Shown here: in pieces, positions 8,813-17,264 of the stretch
Layout of the letters: every line of letters begins with the position of its first letter
How positions within the stretch are numbered: position 1 is the first letter of the stretch
Source: Paenibacillus sp. HB172176
GTDB taxonomy: Bacteria; Bacillota; Bacilli; Paenibacillales; Paenibacillaceae
NCBI RefSeq assembly: GCF_011947265.1
Contig: NZ_JAATHD010000004.1
Coordinates: 124,001-188,000 of the forward strand
Direction: 5' to 3'
Length of the DNA: 64,000 nt
Notes under the pieces: model-generated
The model's database searches: none
Told to the model about the DNA's origin: nothing
The model's input: the letters and a program-made list of their open reading frames with translations, nothing else
Position numbers and translations under genes: made by a program

Positions 8813-10414
8813 ATGAATCTGATGATCGCAGAGGACGAAATGCAGTTAAGAAACAGCATCGCGAGGAATATTCCGTGGCATGAGCATGATATTACTGTCG
8901 CCGCGCTTGCCGCCAACGGGAATGAGGCGCTGGAGCTGTTCGAGCAGGTAAAGCCGGAGATTGTGCTGATGGATATCCGCATGCCGGGCATGGACGGGCT
9001 GACGCTTGCACCCAAGCTGCTGCAGATGCAGCCAGCGACGAAAATCATTATATTGAGCGGCTACGACAGCTTCGATTACGCCCAGAAAGCGATTGAGCTG
9101 GGCGTGTACCACTATTTGCTGAAGCCCGCGGGCGACAAGCAGATCGTAAGCATCGTAACCGGAGCCGCCAGCGAGCTTCGCAAGGAGCTGGAGGTGCTGC
9201 AGACGCAGGAAGAGGCGCTGAAGCGTTGGCAGGAGCATCTCCCCCGGCTGCAATTGATGTTTTTCCAGAATTGGATCATGGGCCGCTATGCGAATTGGGA
9301 GCTGGAGAGCAAGAGCGAGGAGCTGCATATTCGTCTTCCTGCGAATGGGACGTACATTGCCGCCGTTCTTGATATGGACCCCTTGCAGAGCGGCGAAACG
9401 CGCTTCACCGAGCGCGATCAGTCGCTGATTCGCTTCTCCCTTCACGGCATCGCCGTCGAATTGCTGCAGGATCAGTCGCTGTGGGTATTCCAGGATGCGG
9501 GGGAGAGAGCCGTTCTGCTGTTCTACGGCGAGGAAGGCGAGCAGGAGGAGCAGCTGTACAATCGGGTCAACATTTGGGCGTCCAAGCTGCTGGAAGCAAT
9601 CAAAGAATGCCTGAAGCTGACGGCCAGCGCCGGCGTCGGAGGGGCGGTCGCTCAGCCGGTGAATGTGTCGCAATCCTGGCTTCAGGCCGTGCAGGCTCTG
9701 AACAAAAGAATTCTATACGGCAACGACCTCGTCATTCCCCACCGCGATCAGGACCAGGCTCGCAACGAGGTGCAGGCCGACAACAGCCTCATTCGGACGA
9801 TGAAGTCGGCAATCGATGTCGGAGACGAAGAGAAGGCGCTCGCGACATGCCGGGAGCTGCTGGAAGAGGGGCTGCACAAGATGGGGAGCGCGGAGGCGGT
9901 CAAGGAGCAGATCCTGTATCTCGCGGGCGTGTTCATACGAATGATTCATCTTCGAGGCTGGTCGGTTCAGGAGGTCGCCGGCAGCGATTACGAGCGATTT
10001 CACCGGCTGGAGAGCTTGCAGACGAAGGAGCAGGTCGGAGAGCTGTTCGAGCGCATGGTCGCGAAGATTATTCATTATGCCAATCAAACGCGGCTATCCG
10101 GCACCCAGAAGCTGATTCGGGACATCGTTGCCTATGTGGAGCGGGAAATAACGAGCGATATTAGCCTGCATGGAATCGCCCAGAAGTTTTTTATCAACGC
10201 TTCCTATCTCAGCCGCGTGTTCAAGAAGGAGATGGGAATCTCGTTCTCCGTCTATATCTTCGACAAGAAGATGGAGTACGCCCGCCGCAATTTGTCCGAA
10301 GGCATGAAGGTATACGATGTGGCGAATCTGCTCGGCTACGCCGACATCAGCTATTTCATCCGCGTCTTTCACAAGCATTGGGGCGTTACGCCGGGCGAGA
10401 TCAAGAAGGGCTGA
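8813..10414 (+). CDS. YesN-type response regulator, AraC family
   Basis: This 533-residue protein carries a receiver domain (IAEDE pocket, phosphoacceptor Asp54 in VLMDIRMPGMDG, Lys in LLKPAG), a long middle region and a C-terminal AraC double helix-turn-helix that ends GVTPGEIKKG. GAAGGAGCC stands before the ATG, which lies 3 nt after the kinase stop, so kinase and regulator form a classic pair. By family analogy, the phosphorylated regulator activates nearby transport or catabolic genes. Candidates are the oxidoreductase gene immediately downstream and the preceding ABC operon. Confidence 0.93.
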   Translation: MNLMIAEDEMQLRNSIARNIPWHEHDITVAALAANGNEALELFEQVKPEIVLMDIRMPGMDGLTLAPKLLQMQPATKIIILSGYDSFDYAQKAIELGVYHYLLKPAGDKQIVSIVTGAASELRKELEVLQTQEEALKRWQEHLPRLQLMFFQNWIMGRYANWELESKSEELHIRLPANGTYIAAVLDMDPLQSGETRFTERDQSLIRFSLHGIAVELLQDQSLWVFQDAGERAVLLFYGEEGEQEEQLYNRVNIWASKLLEAIKECLKLTASAGVGGAVAQPVNVSQSWLQAVQALNKRILYGNDLVIPHRDQDQARNEVQADNSLIRTMKSAIDVGDEEKALATCRELLEEGLHKMGSAEAVKEQILYLAGVFIRMIHLRGWSVQEVAGSDYERFHRLESLQTKEQVGELFERMVAKIIHYANQTRLSGTQKLIRDIVAYVEREITSDISLHGIAQKFFINASYLSRVFKKEMGISFSVYIFDKKMEYARRNLSEGMKVYDVANLLGYADISYFIRVFHKHWGVTPGEIKKG

Positions 10415-10530
10415 TTGGAGAGACGCTGCAATTCATCAAATGTTTCAGGATGGAAGTCATGCTTTTCCCTAACAGCCCGTGCCTTGCAGCCTCTATGATG
10501 GGGATAGTCACGGGATGGAGGGTGAAAACA

Positions 10531-12663
10531 TTGAACAAGCAATCTCAAATCGTAGTCTACGGAGCCACGCCATGCGGCTTGTCTGCGGCGATCGCCGCAG
10601 CGCGGTACGGCCGGCAGGTGACGCTGCTTGCGCATGGACAGCATATTGGAGGCATGATGTCGAGCGGGCTGAGCATTACCGATCTGCGATTTCCGTGGGC
10701 ATTCGGAGGCATCTTCAAGCAGTTCACGGATAGAGTGCTTCGCTATTATACGGAAACCTATGGCTCCGACTCGGAGGAAGCGAAGCTTTGCAACGGCGGC
10801 ATCTGGTTCGAGCCGCATGTCGCGGAGGCCGTCTTCGAGGAGATGGTCGCGGAGCTGCCCGAGCTTACTCTGGTCAGGAATGTTCGATTAATCGAAGCGC
10901 GCGCGGCGGAGGGGAGGATTTCTGGTATCGTCTGCGAGGACCGCGTGAGCGGCAACAGAGTCGAGCATGCAGCCGAGCTATGGATCGACGGCTCCTATGA
11001 AGGCGATCTGGCCGCCTTGGCCGGGGCGGCCTATCGCGTCGGCAGGGAAGGGCGCGAGGAATACGATGAGCCGTATGCCGGCTTCATCTTTCTGCGCAAT
11101 CCGGGACTCCAGGTGCTCGAAGGCAGCACAGGCGAAGGAGACGAGCGCATTCAAGCGTATAATTACCGCCTTTGTCTGACGAACCGGGCCGAGCTGCGGG
11201 TGAGGATCGAGCGTCCCGCCGATTATAATCGCGATTTGTACGCGCCGCTTGTCGAGCTGGCGAAGGAGGGCCGGATCAAAGGCTTGAACGACGTGATACG
11301 GCTTGCGCCGATTCCGAACGGCAAGTTCAACGGGAATAACCGTCCGATAGGCGTCAGTCTCGATCTGCCGGAAGCGAACACCGGGTATCCGGAGGGAAGC
11401 GAAGAAGAGAGAAGAGAGATTATCGCGACGTACCGGTCTTATATGACGGGGCTGCTCTGGTTCGTCCAGCATGACGAAGAGCTGCCGCTTGCGTTCAGAG
11501 AGGAATGCGGCACATGGGGCTTCCCGAAGGATGAATTCGCGGATAACGGACATATTCCCTATGAGTTCTATGTCCGTGAGGCGAGGCGGATCGCGGGCCG
11601 AGCGACCTTCACTTCGCATGACGCCTTCCTGGCGCCCGGCGGCGAGCGTGCGCCGATTCACGCCGACTCCGTCGCGGTCGGCGATTATCATGTCGATTCG
11701 CATATCGTCCAGCGCAAGAAGGAGGAGTGGCCGCAGATGGAAGGGCATGTCTACCTGCGGGCAATTTCCAAGCCTGCGCAGATTCCCTATGGCGTCATGC
11801 TGCCGCGCGACCTTGACAATCTGCTCGTGCCCGGCGCGATGTCGGCCACGCATCTCGGCTTCAGCGTGCTCCGCATGGAGCCGCCATGGAGCGCGCTCGG
11901 CCAGGCGGCGGGCACCGCGGCGCATCTTGCCCTGACTCGGGAGAAGTCGCCTTCCCGGATCGATGTTGCCGAGCTGCAGCGAATGCTGCTCGACGCCGGC
12001 CAAGTGATTACGTTCTTCTACGACACCGGCGGACAGGATCATGTCTGGGAGCTGCTGAACGTGCCGGGAGAGCGCACGAGGCAGGATGCCACGATTGAGA
12101 CGGCGCCCCTCTTCGGGGAAGGGAAAGGCATCCAGTTCTTCGGAACCAAGGGCTTCTTCCCCAGCTACTATGCCCGCCCGCACGATGCGTTGACGCGAAC
12201 GGAAGCCGTTCGTTGGCTATGCTCTTTCGGGGATTTGGCGGGAGGCCGCATCAAGGAAGGAATGGACGGCGCGGGCGCAACGGAAGCCGTCCGCGATTAC
12301 GTCGATGTCGGCCCCGAGCATCCGGATTATCCTTATGTGGCGCGGCTGAAGACGATTGTCGACGGCTGGCTGGGTACGAACGGCTTTTATCCGACGGCGG
12401 CTTTGTCGTGGGCCGACGCGGCCCGCTGGTTGGTCCGCCTGTGTGGATTCCCTGCGGATCGGGAGCAGGAGGGGAACGCATTCTCTCCATGGAGCGATCT
12501 GCCGCTCGAGGATCCGAATTTCGTCTGCTTCAGCCTGTTGAAGCGGCATGGGATTCTGCCCAAGGCCTGGAACGAGACCGGCTGTCTCGAGCCGTTGTCC
12601 TATGTGACGCGCGAGCAGTTCTGCGATATGCTGTATCGCGCCTTTGATAACCTCTGTGGATAA
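10531..12663 (+). CDS. FAD-dependent oxidoreductase with SLH-like C-terminal tail
   Basis: This protein of about 710 residues starts with a dinucleotide-binding fold (VVYGATPCGLSAAIAAARYG) and matches the FAD_oxidored family (PF12831) over its first 500 residues, including GGMMSSGLSITDL and the LLVPGAMSATHLGFSVLRMEP segment near the FAD site. The last 160 residues look like degenerate S-layer-homology repeats: YVDVGPEHPDYPYVARLK, FYPTAALSWADAARWLV, SDLPLEDPNF, and YVTREQFCDMLYRAF. No signal peptide is visible. TTG at 10531 is chosen because GGAGGGTGA precedes it by 6 nt; upstream in-frame ATGs lack such a site. Its substrate is unknown. The context suggests oxidation of a sugar or a related compound. 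Confidence 0.85.
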   Translation: MNKQSQIVVYGATPCGLSAAIAAARYGRQVTLLAHGQHIGGMMSSGLSITDLRFPWAFGGIFKQFTDRVLRYYTETYGSDSEEAKLCNGGIWFEPHVAEAVFEEMVAELPELTLVRNVRLIEARAAEGRISGIVCEDRVSGNRVEHAAELWIDGSYEGDLAALAGAAYRVGREGREEYDEPYAGFIFLRNPGLQVLEGSTGEGDERIQAYNYRLCLTNRAELRVRIERPADYNRDLYAPLVELAKEGRIKGLNDVIRLAPIPNGKFNGNNRPIGVSLDLPEANTGYPEGSEEERREIIATYRSYMTGLLWFVQHDEELPLAFREECGTWGFPKDEFADNGHIPYEFYVREARRIAGRATFTSHDAFLAPGGERAPIHADSVAVGDYHVDSHIVQRKKEEWPQMEGHVYLRAISKPAQIPYGVMLPRDLDNLLVPGAMSATHLGFSVLRMEPPWSALGQAAGTAAHLALTREKSPSRIDVAELQRMLLDAGQVITFFYDTGGQDHVWELLNVPGERTRQDATIETAPLFGEGKGIQFFGTKGFFPSYYARPHDALTRTEAVRWLCSFGDLAGGRIKEGMDGAGATEAVRDYVDVGPEHPDYPYVARLKTIVDGWLGTNGFYPTAALSWADAARWLVRLCGFPADREQEGNAFSPWSDLPLEDPNFVCFSLLKRHGILPKAWNETGCLEPLSYVTREQFCDMLYRAFDNLCG

Positions 12664-12700
12664 AGGTATGACAGCCGCATAATCAAAGAAATAAGAGACA

Positions 12701-12736
12701 CCGACGAAGCATTCGCTTTGTCGGTTTCTTCCTTTT
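12701..12736 (+). terminator. Rho-independent terminator after oxidoreductase gene
   Basis: A 10-bp stem with one G-T pair (12701-12710 with 12715-12724) and a 4-nt loop is followed by TTTCTTCCTTTTT. Confidence 0.8.
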
Positions 12737-12780
12737 TATGGATATAACTTCAAGCGCCGCAACGGTTTTTCAAAATAATA

Positions 12781-12972
12781 CTACTTCATAAAGAAAGTGC
12801 AAGGCTGCTTTTTGCCCATTTAAAAGAGTGTTATGACAAGAAGTATGTCATGGTATTTGTCCGGTTATCGGGCTTCAAGAATCTCATGGATCAGCATAGT
12901 TATTTCAATCGGATCTTCAAGAAGGAAGAGGGAATTGCGCCTAGCGAGTTTAGAGAGCTGAGCCGGAAATAA
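12781..12972 (+). pseudogene. Remnant of an AraC-family regulator C-terminus
   Basis: One forward frame reads ESARLLFAHLKE, then RLSGFKNL, then SYFNRIFKKEEGIAPSEF and a TAA stop at 12970. This follows the end of an AraC helix-turn-helix domain: the helix before the second HTH, the GF turn, then YFNRxFKK and the P-x-E-F/Y signature. There is no start codon or N-terminal domain, and the second HTH is compressed, so it is a decayed fragment. Together with the terminator it accounts for the 312-bp gap before the next gene. Confidence 0.55.
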
Positions 12973-12975
12973 GAT

Positions 12976-13797
12976 TCAATTATAAATCTTCCTGTACTGA
13001 TTCGGACTAAGCTGCTCGTGTTTCTTGAAGACGGAGCAGAAGTAGTTGGGATCTTCAAAGCCGGTTAGAGCGGCGATCTCCTGCACTTGCAGGTGGGGAT
13101 GCAGCAGCAGGAGTTCCTTGCTTTTCTTGATTCTCACGGATTGAATATACTGGAAGAGGCGAAGATGGGTCGTCTTCTTGAATACGTTGCACAGATGCTG
13201 GGGCGTTACCCCAATCACGTCCGCCATGCCTTCGAGCGTGAGCGGACGATTGTAGTTCTGCTCAATATAATCGAATAACGGCTTAAGCTTGAAGTTCAGG
13301 CTGGTGGCACTGTTGTTCGGAAGCAGGGATGTGTATTGCACGATCTGTGTGAGTAAGGTATACATGACGCCCGAGCACTGAATTCCCTTGAGCGCGGTAT
13401 CCGTTTGCCCGATATCCAGAACCTGGCGAATGGTGTCCAGGAGGATATCGGGCCTAGACACGTAATAGACGCCGGATGATGCAATACCGGCGTTCCGCTT
13501 CAAGAACGCATCGACTTGATGACCGTCGAAGACCACCCAATCTACGATCCAGGATGAAGCCAGGGCATAGTATTCATGCTCGGCTCCTTTGAAGAGCAGC
13601 ATGCCCATGCCGGGCTTCACACGATAGGTTTTCCCGTCAAGTCTTAGCTCTCCTTCTCCCTCCACACACTGAATCCATTGATAGAGATAGCCGTTCGGAC
13701 GAATGACATGCTCCTGATCCCACTGCTGTCCTGCGTTAACCAGATAGTAGGGGAGCTCCTTGTCGGACTCCGTTATAACAGGGATATATCTTCTCAT
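12976..13797 (-). CDS. AraC family transcriptional regulator with cupin-like sensor
   Basis: This 273-residue protein has an N-terminal sugar-binding cupin-like arm (GYLYQWIQCVEGEGELRLDGKTYRVKPG) and two C-terminal helix-turn-helix motifs. The first includes LEGMADVIGVTPQHLCNVFKK; the second ends GFEDPNYFCSVFKKHEQLSPNQYRK. The start was placed at the ATG whose codon ends at 13797, because GAGGGTGAT precedes it; extension to 13950 would add 51 residues unlike the family. It is transcribed divergently from the GH2 gene 151 bp away and very likely controls it and perhaps the following isomerase and hydrolase genes. Confidence 0.92.
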   Translation of the reverse strand: MRRYIPVITESDKELPYYLVNAGQQWDQEHVIRPNGYLYQWIQCVEGEGELRLDGKTYRVKPGMGMLLFKGAEHEYYALASSWIVDWVVFDGHQVDAFLKRNAGIASSGVYYVSRPDILLDTIRQVLDIGQTDTALKGIQCSGVMYTLLTQIVQYTSLLPNNSATSLNFKLKPLFDYIEQNYNRPLTLEGMADVIGVTPQHLCNVFKKTTHLRLFQYIQSVRIKKSKELLLLHPHLQVQEIAALTGFEDPNYFCSVFKKHEQLSPNQYRKIYN

Positions 13798-13903
13798 GGC
13801 AATCACCCTCAATATGTTTAATATATTGCTATTATTCTTAATATGATTAGATTGTTGGCTATCATGCAGCGGTTTACAATTAACAATATAACAAAGAATG
13901 TTG

Positions 13904-13913
13904 CGTTGCAACG
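13904..13913. promoter_or_regulatory. Palindrome in the divergent AraC/GH2 intergenic region
   Basis: CGTTGCAACG is a perfect 10-bp palindrome 35 bp upstream of the GH2 start in the AT-rich divergent spacer. It is a candidate operator for the adjacent AraC regulator, although AraC proteins more often use direct repeats. Confidence 0.3.
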
Positions 13914-13948
13914 TCAATGAAATGAACCTCGAAAGGATGTTGATCAGC

Positions 13949-16255
13949 ATGTGCAGAATCGAGACGCCGATAATGAATAATTGGGAGTTTGCGCTGGGAG
14001 AACCTCAGGATCAGAACTTCAAACCTGTGCATTTGCCGCATGACTGGGCGATAACCGCCCCGGTCAATCGGGATATGAAGCAAGGAACAGCCCAGGGTTT
14101 TCGCGAGAGATGGGGGATCGGCTGGTATCGCAAAAAGCTGGTTTTGGCCGAAAAGAAGGACGGTTATGTGTATCAATTGCAGTTCGACGGCGTATACGAG
14201 AACAGCACGGTATGGGTGAACGGCATGGAAGTTGGAGGAAGAAAATATGGTTATTCCCGCTTTACGCTGGATATTACGCACAGCATCCAAGAGGGAGACA
14301 ATCTGATTCAGGTCAAGGTGGACAATACGGCTTTCCCCGCCGACAGATGGTATTCGGGAGCGGGCATCTACCGCACGGTCAAGCTGTTGGAATTAAAGGA
14401 GAAGCATCTTGATCCAGGGAATATTCAGGTTACTTCGGAGATGAATGGCAGCACGGCGAACGTAACGATCCGGACCGGGTCCGCTTCCTTGGTGAAGGCG
14501 CGCTTGACGAATAGTGATGCTGAGTTCGTTGGAGAATCGGACAATGGAGTGATCCATATTGACATAGCGAATGCAAAGCTGTGGAGTCCCGAGGAACCGA
14601 ATCTCTATAAGCTGGAATTGTCGCTCTATGACGGCGATGAAGTTTCGGATGTGTACGATATGCGCATCGGCGTTCGATCGATTGAGATGATTCCAGGCCA
14701 AGGCATGTTCCTGAACGGTCAAAGGGTCAAGATCAAAGGCATATGCGTGCATCAGGATGGGGGTTCGCTTGGGACAGCGGTCACGCCGGAGATCTGGAGA
14801 GAGAGATTCTTGAAGCTGAAGGAAATCGGCTGCAACGCGATTCGCGTCTCGCATCATATTCCGGCCTCGGAGCTGCTGGATCTATGCGACGAGTTTGGCC
14901 TCTTGGTCTACGAGGAGCCGTTCGACAAGTGGGTCGGCGGTTCGTACAGGAGATATTTCGAGACGGAGTGGCAGCGCGATCTGGAGTGCATGGTGCGAAG
15001 AGACCGCAATCATCCATGCATCTTCATGTGGGGCGTCGGGAACGAAGTGGAGAATCAGGCGCAGGAGTCGATGCTTGGCATTCTTAGGATGCTGAGAGAT
15101 CATCTGCGTACGCTCGACGATACGAGACCTGTCTCCTATGCGATGAATCCCCATTTCAAATACGAGAGCAACGTGGATCTGTCCAAAGTGGAGGATATTC
15201 AGCAATTCGTCGATACGGTGAGCGATACGGAGATCTACGACAGGGACGAGAGAATCGAGCGTATCCGCCGAATCGCCGATATCGTGGATGTCATCTCCTG
15301 CAATTATCAGGAGCAATGGTATCCGGATATTCACAAGGCGATGCCGGACAAGCTGATTCTCGGAACGGAGACGTATCAATATTTCCGCGGGCATCCGGAT
15401 CAAATGCAGAATTTTAGCGAGGAATGCCCTTGGCTGGATGTGGAAAAGCATGATTATGTGATCGGCGGCATGCTGTGGACGGGCATCGACTATCTTGGCG
15501 AATCAATGGGCTATCCGGCCAAAGGCTGGGCCGGCTCGCTGTTCTGGACCACGATGGAACGCAAGCCGCTCTCCTATCTATATGAGAGCTATTGGTCAGA
15601 GAAGCCGATGGTCTATATGGCTGTGATGGATTATTCCTTGCAGGACGAGGTCGTCAAGGAGCATTGGGATGCGCCAAGATACGCCAGCCACTGGGATTTC
15701 CCGCAGTTTAACAAAACCGTCATTCCCTACATGATCGCGACGAATTGCGAGGAAGTAACGCTGGACGTGAACGGCAAGCAGTTCTATGTGAAGCAGCCTG
15801 CTTCCTTCCCTAACCGCATGATTACAGGTTTTCTTCCTTATTTGCCCGGCACTGTAACCGTGAGGGGCTTCAAGGACGGGGAAGAAGCTTGCAGCTATAC
15901 GCTGAAAACGGCAGGAGCTGCGGTGAAGCTTCGGTTCGACGAGGAGGAGGTCAGGCTTGCTGTCAGGGAAGGCTATCATCAATTGTTTACGGTGAGAGCG
16001 GAGGATGCGGAAGGAACTTCCGTATTCCGCGAAAGCGCCAAGGTCACATTCCAGGTGGAAGGACCTGCGGAGATTGTACGCGTCGATAATGGCGATCTCA
16101 GCTCCAGCGAGCCGTATGATCGGAACTGGATGCATATGTACCGGGGAAGCGTCAGTACGGTCATTCGATTGACCGGAGAGCAGGGGCGCGTGGTGTTGAC
16201 GGCCTATGCGGAGGGCATGTATCCTGCAAGGGTAAGCGTTAACGTCGTTGAATAA
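13949..16255 (+). CDS. Glycoside hydrolase family 2 enzyme (beta-galactosidase-like)
   Basis: This protein of about 768 residues has the GH2 order: an N-terminal sugar-binding jelly roll (PVHLPHDWAI, WVNGMEVGGRKYGYSRF), an immunoglobulin-like domain, a TIM barrel and C-terminal beta domains. The acid/base is predicted as Glu366 in MWGVGNEVENQ and the nucleophile as Glu474 in LGTETYQYF. It lacks a signal peptide, so it would cleave imported oligosaccharides in the cytoplasm. The ATG at 13949 was chosen for its spacing from AAAGGA; alternatives at 13937 and 13940 sit on that site. GH2 members cleave beta-galactosides, beta-glucuronides or beta-mannosides, and the specificity cannot be read here. 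Confidence 0.88.
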   Translation: MCRIETPIMNNWEFALGEPQDQNFKPVHLPHDWAITAPVNRDMKQGTAQGFRERWGIGWYRKKLVLAEKKDGYVYQLQFDGVYENSTVWVNGMEVGGRKYGYSRFTLDITHSIQEGDNLIQVKVDNTAFPADRWYSGAGIYRTVKLLELKEKHLDPGNIQVTSEMNGSTANVTIRTGSASLVKARLTNSDAEFVGESDNGVIHIDIANAKLWSPEEPNLYKLELSLYDGDEVSDVYDMRIGVRSIEMIPGQGMFLNGQRVKIKGICVHQDGGSLGTAVTPEIWRERFLKLKEIGCNAIRVSHHIPASELLDLCDEFGLLVYEEPFDKWVGGSYRRYFETEWQRDLECMVRRDRNHPCIFMWGVGNEVENQAQESMLGILRMLRDHLRTLDDTRPVSYAMNPHFKYESNVDLSKVEDIQQFVDTVSDTEIYDRDERIERIRRIADIVDVISCNYQEQWYPDIHKAMPDKLILGTETYQYFRGHPDQMQNFSEECPWLDVEKHDYVIGGMLWTGIDYLGESMGYPAKGWAGSLFWTTMERKPLSYLYESYWSEKPMVYMAVMDYSLQDEVVKEHWDAPRYASHWDFPQFNKTVIPYMIATNCEEVTLDVNGKQFYVKQPASFPNRMITGFLPYLPGTVTVRGFKDGEEACSYTLKTAGAAVKLRFDEEEVRLAVREGYHQLFTVRAEDAEGTSVFRESAKVTFQVEGPAEIVRVDNGDLSSSEPYDRNWMHMYRGSVSTVIRLTGEQGRVVLTAYAEGMYPARVSVNVVE

Positions 16256-16291
16256 GAACGTTGGATTAGGTGGTGAAATCCACATGATGCT

Positions 16292-16328
16292 GCGCTGCAA
16301 CGCTGGTTTTTAGCGTTGCAGCGCTCTT
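16292..16328 (+). terminator. Rho-independent terminator after GH2 gene
   Basis: A perfect 13-bp GC-rich stem (16292-16304 with 16312-16324) with a 7-nt loop is followed by TCTTTT. The next gene, a short distance downstream, may depend on read-through or on its own promoter. Confidence 0.85.
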
Positions 16329-16362
16329 TTGCCGAATAGGAGATTTCAAGGAGGAATAATCT

Positions 16363-17148
16363 GTGAAGCTGTCTGTATGTATAGATTCGATTTGTCGGGG
16401 CTGGGATTTGACAGAGGCGCTGGAGCTGGTCAAGAAGAGCGGAATAGGCGCCTTTGAATTTTGGAACTGGAAGAACAAGGACTTGGACCGAATGGAGCGC
16501 GAGATGGACAGGCTGGGTTTGACGCTGTCGGCCTTCTGCACGGTGGGCGGCGCGCTCGCTAACCGGGATTCGCATGGCGAATATTTGGAAGGTCTCCGGG
16601 ATGCGGTCGCTGTGGCCAAGCGTCTTGGCTGCAAGAGGCTGATCACGACGGCAGGCAATGAAAGCGAGGATATGCCGCGGGCAAAACAACTTGAGGATGT
16701 GGCAAGTGGGCTGCGGTCCGCCGCTGGGATTGTCGAGGAGGCGGGGATTACCCTTCTATTAGAACCTCTGAACACGGCTGTCGATCATCCTGGACAACTT
16801 TTGTCTCGTTCGAGCGAGGCCTTCGATATTATCGATCAAGTCGGGAACCGTTATGTGAAGGTCTTGTTCGATGCGTATCATCAACAGGTGACGGAAGGAA
16901 ATCTGATCTCCGCCATGACCGAGCATATTGCGAGCATTGGTCATATACACGCTGCGGGCTGCCCGGGGCGGCATGAGCTGCAATTCGGAGAAATTCATTA
17001 TGGGAATCTGATCAGTGCTTTGAGCGAGGCGGGGTACCAGCACTATTTTGGACTGGAATACGTGCCGACTCTTCATGCTCTTGAAGGATTGAAAAGCGCG
17101 AAGAAGCTGTTCGAGACGGGGATCGACGAGTGCGCTCGGGCAAAATAG
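16363..17148 (+). CDS. Sugar phosphate isomerase/epimerase, hydroxypyruvate-isomerase-like TIM barrel
   Basis: This 261-residue single-domain protein belongs to the AP-endonuclease-2-like TIM barrel family (PF01261) and resembles the Hyi subgroup. Likely divalent-metal ligands are Glu134 (LLLEPLN), Asp170 (LFDAYH), His196 (GHIHAAG) and Glu232 (GLEYVP), spaced as in that family. AAGGAGG 9 nt upstream supports the GTG start. It is cytoplasmic and probably converts a keto or aldo sugar derived from the oligosaccharide handled by the neighbouring hydrolases. The actual substrate is not deducible. Confidence 0.85.
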   Translation: MKLSVCIDSICRGWDLTEALELVKKSGIGAFEFWNWKNKDLDRMEREMDRLGLTLSAFCTVGGALANRDSHGEYLEGLRDAVAVAKRLGCKRLITTAGNESEDMPRAKQLEDVASGLRSAAGIVEEAGITLLLEPLNTAVDHPGQLLSRSSEAFDIIDQVGNRYVKVLFDAYHQQVTEGNLISAMTEHIASIGHIHAAGCPGRHELQFGEIHYGNLISALSEAGYQHYFGLEYVPTLHALEGLKSAKKLFETGIDECARAK

Positions 17149-17264
17149 TTCTACTTCTCCAAAAAAGTGCTACCGCTCTATTGGCGTCAAACAAAAAAGT
17201 AGGATTGCAGGCCATCGCATGAACCGTTAAGGTAACGTTAGGAATAAATGAATGAGGTGTAGGT

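Noticed and set aside
7211..12183. Long reverse open frames within 7211-8248, 8846-9673 and 10978-12183
   Set aside because: They are mirror images of the kinase, regulator and oxidoreductase genes and show composition artefacts only.
13798..13950. N-terminal extension of the reverse AraC regulator to 13950
   Set aside because: The extra 51 residues are unlike the family and cross the divergent promoter region. A proper GAGGGTGAT site precedes the ATG at 13797.
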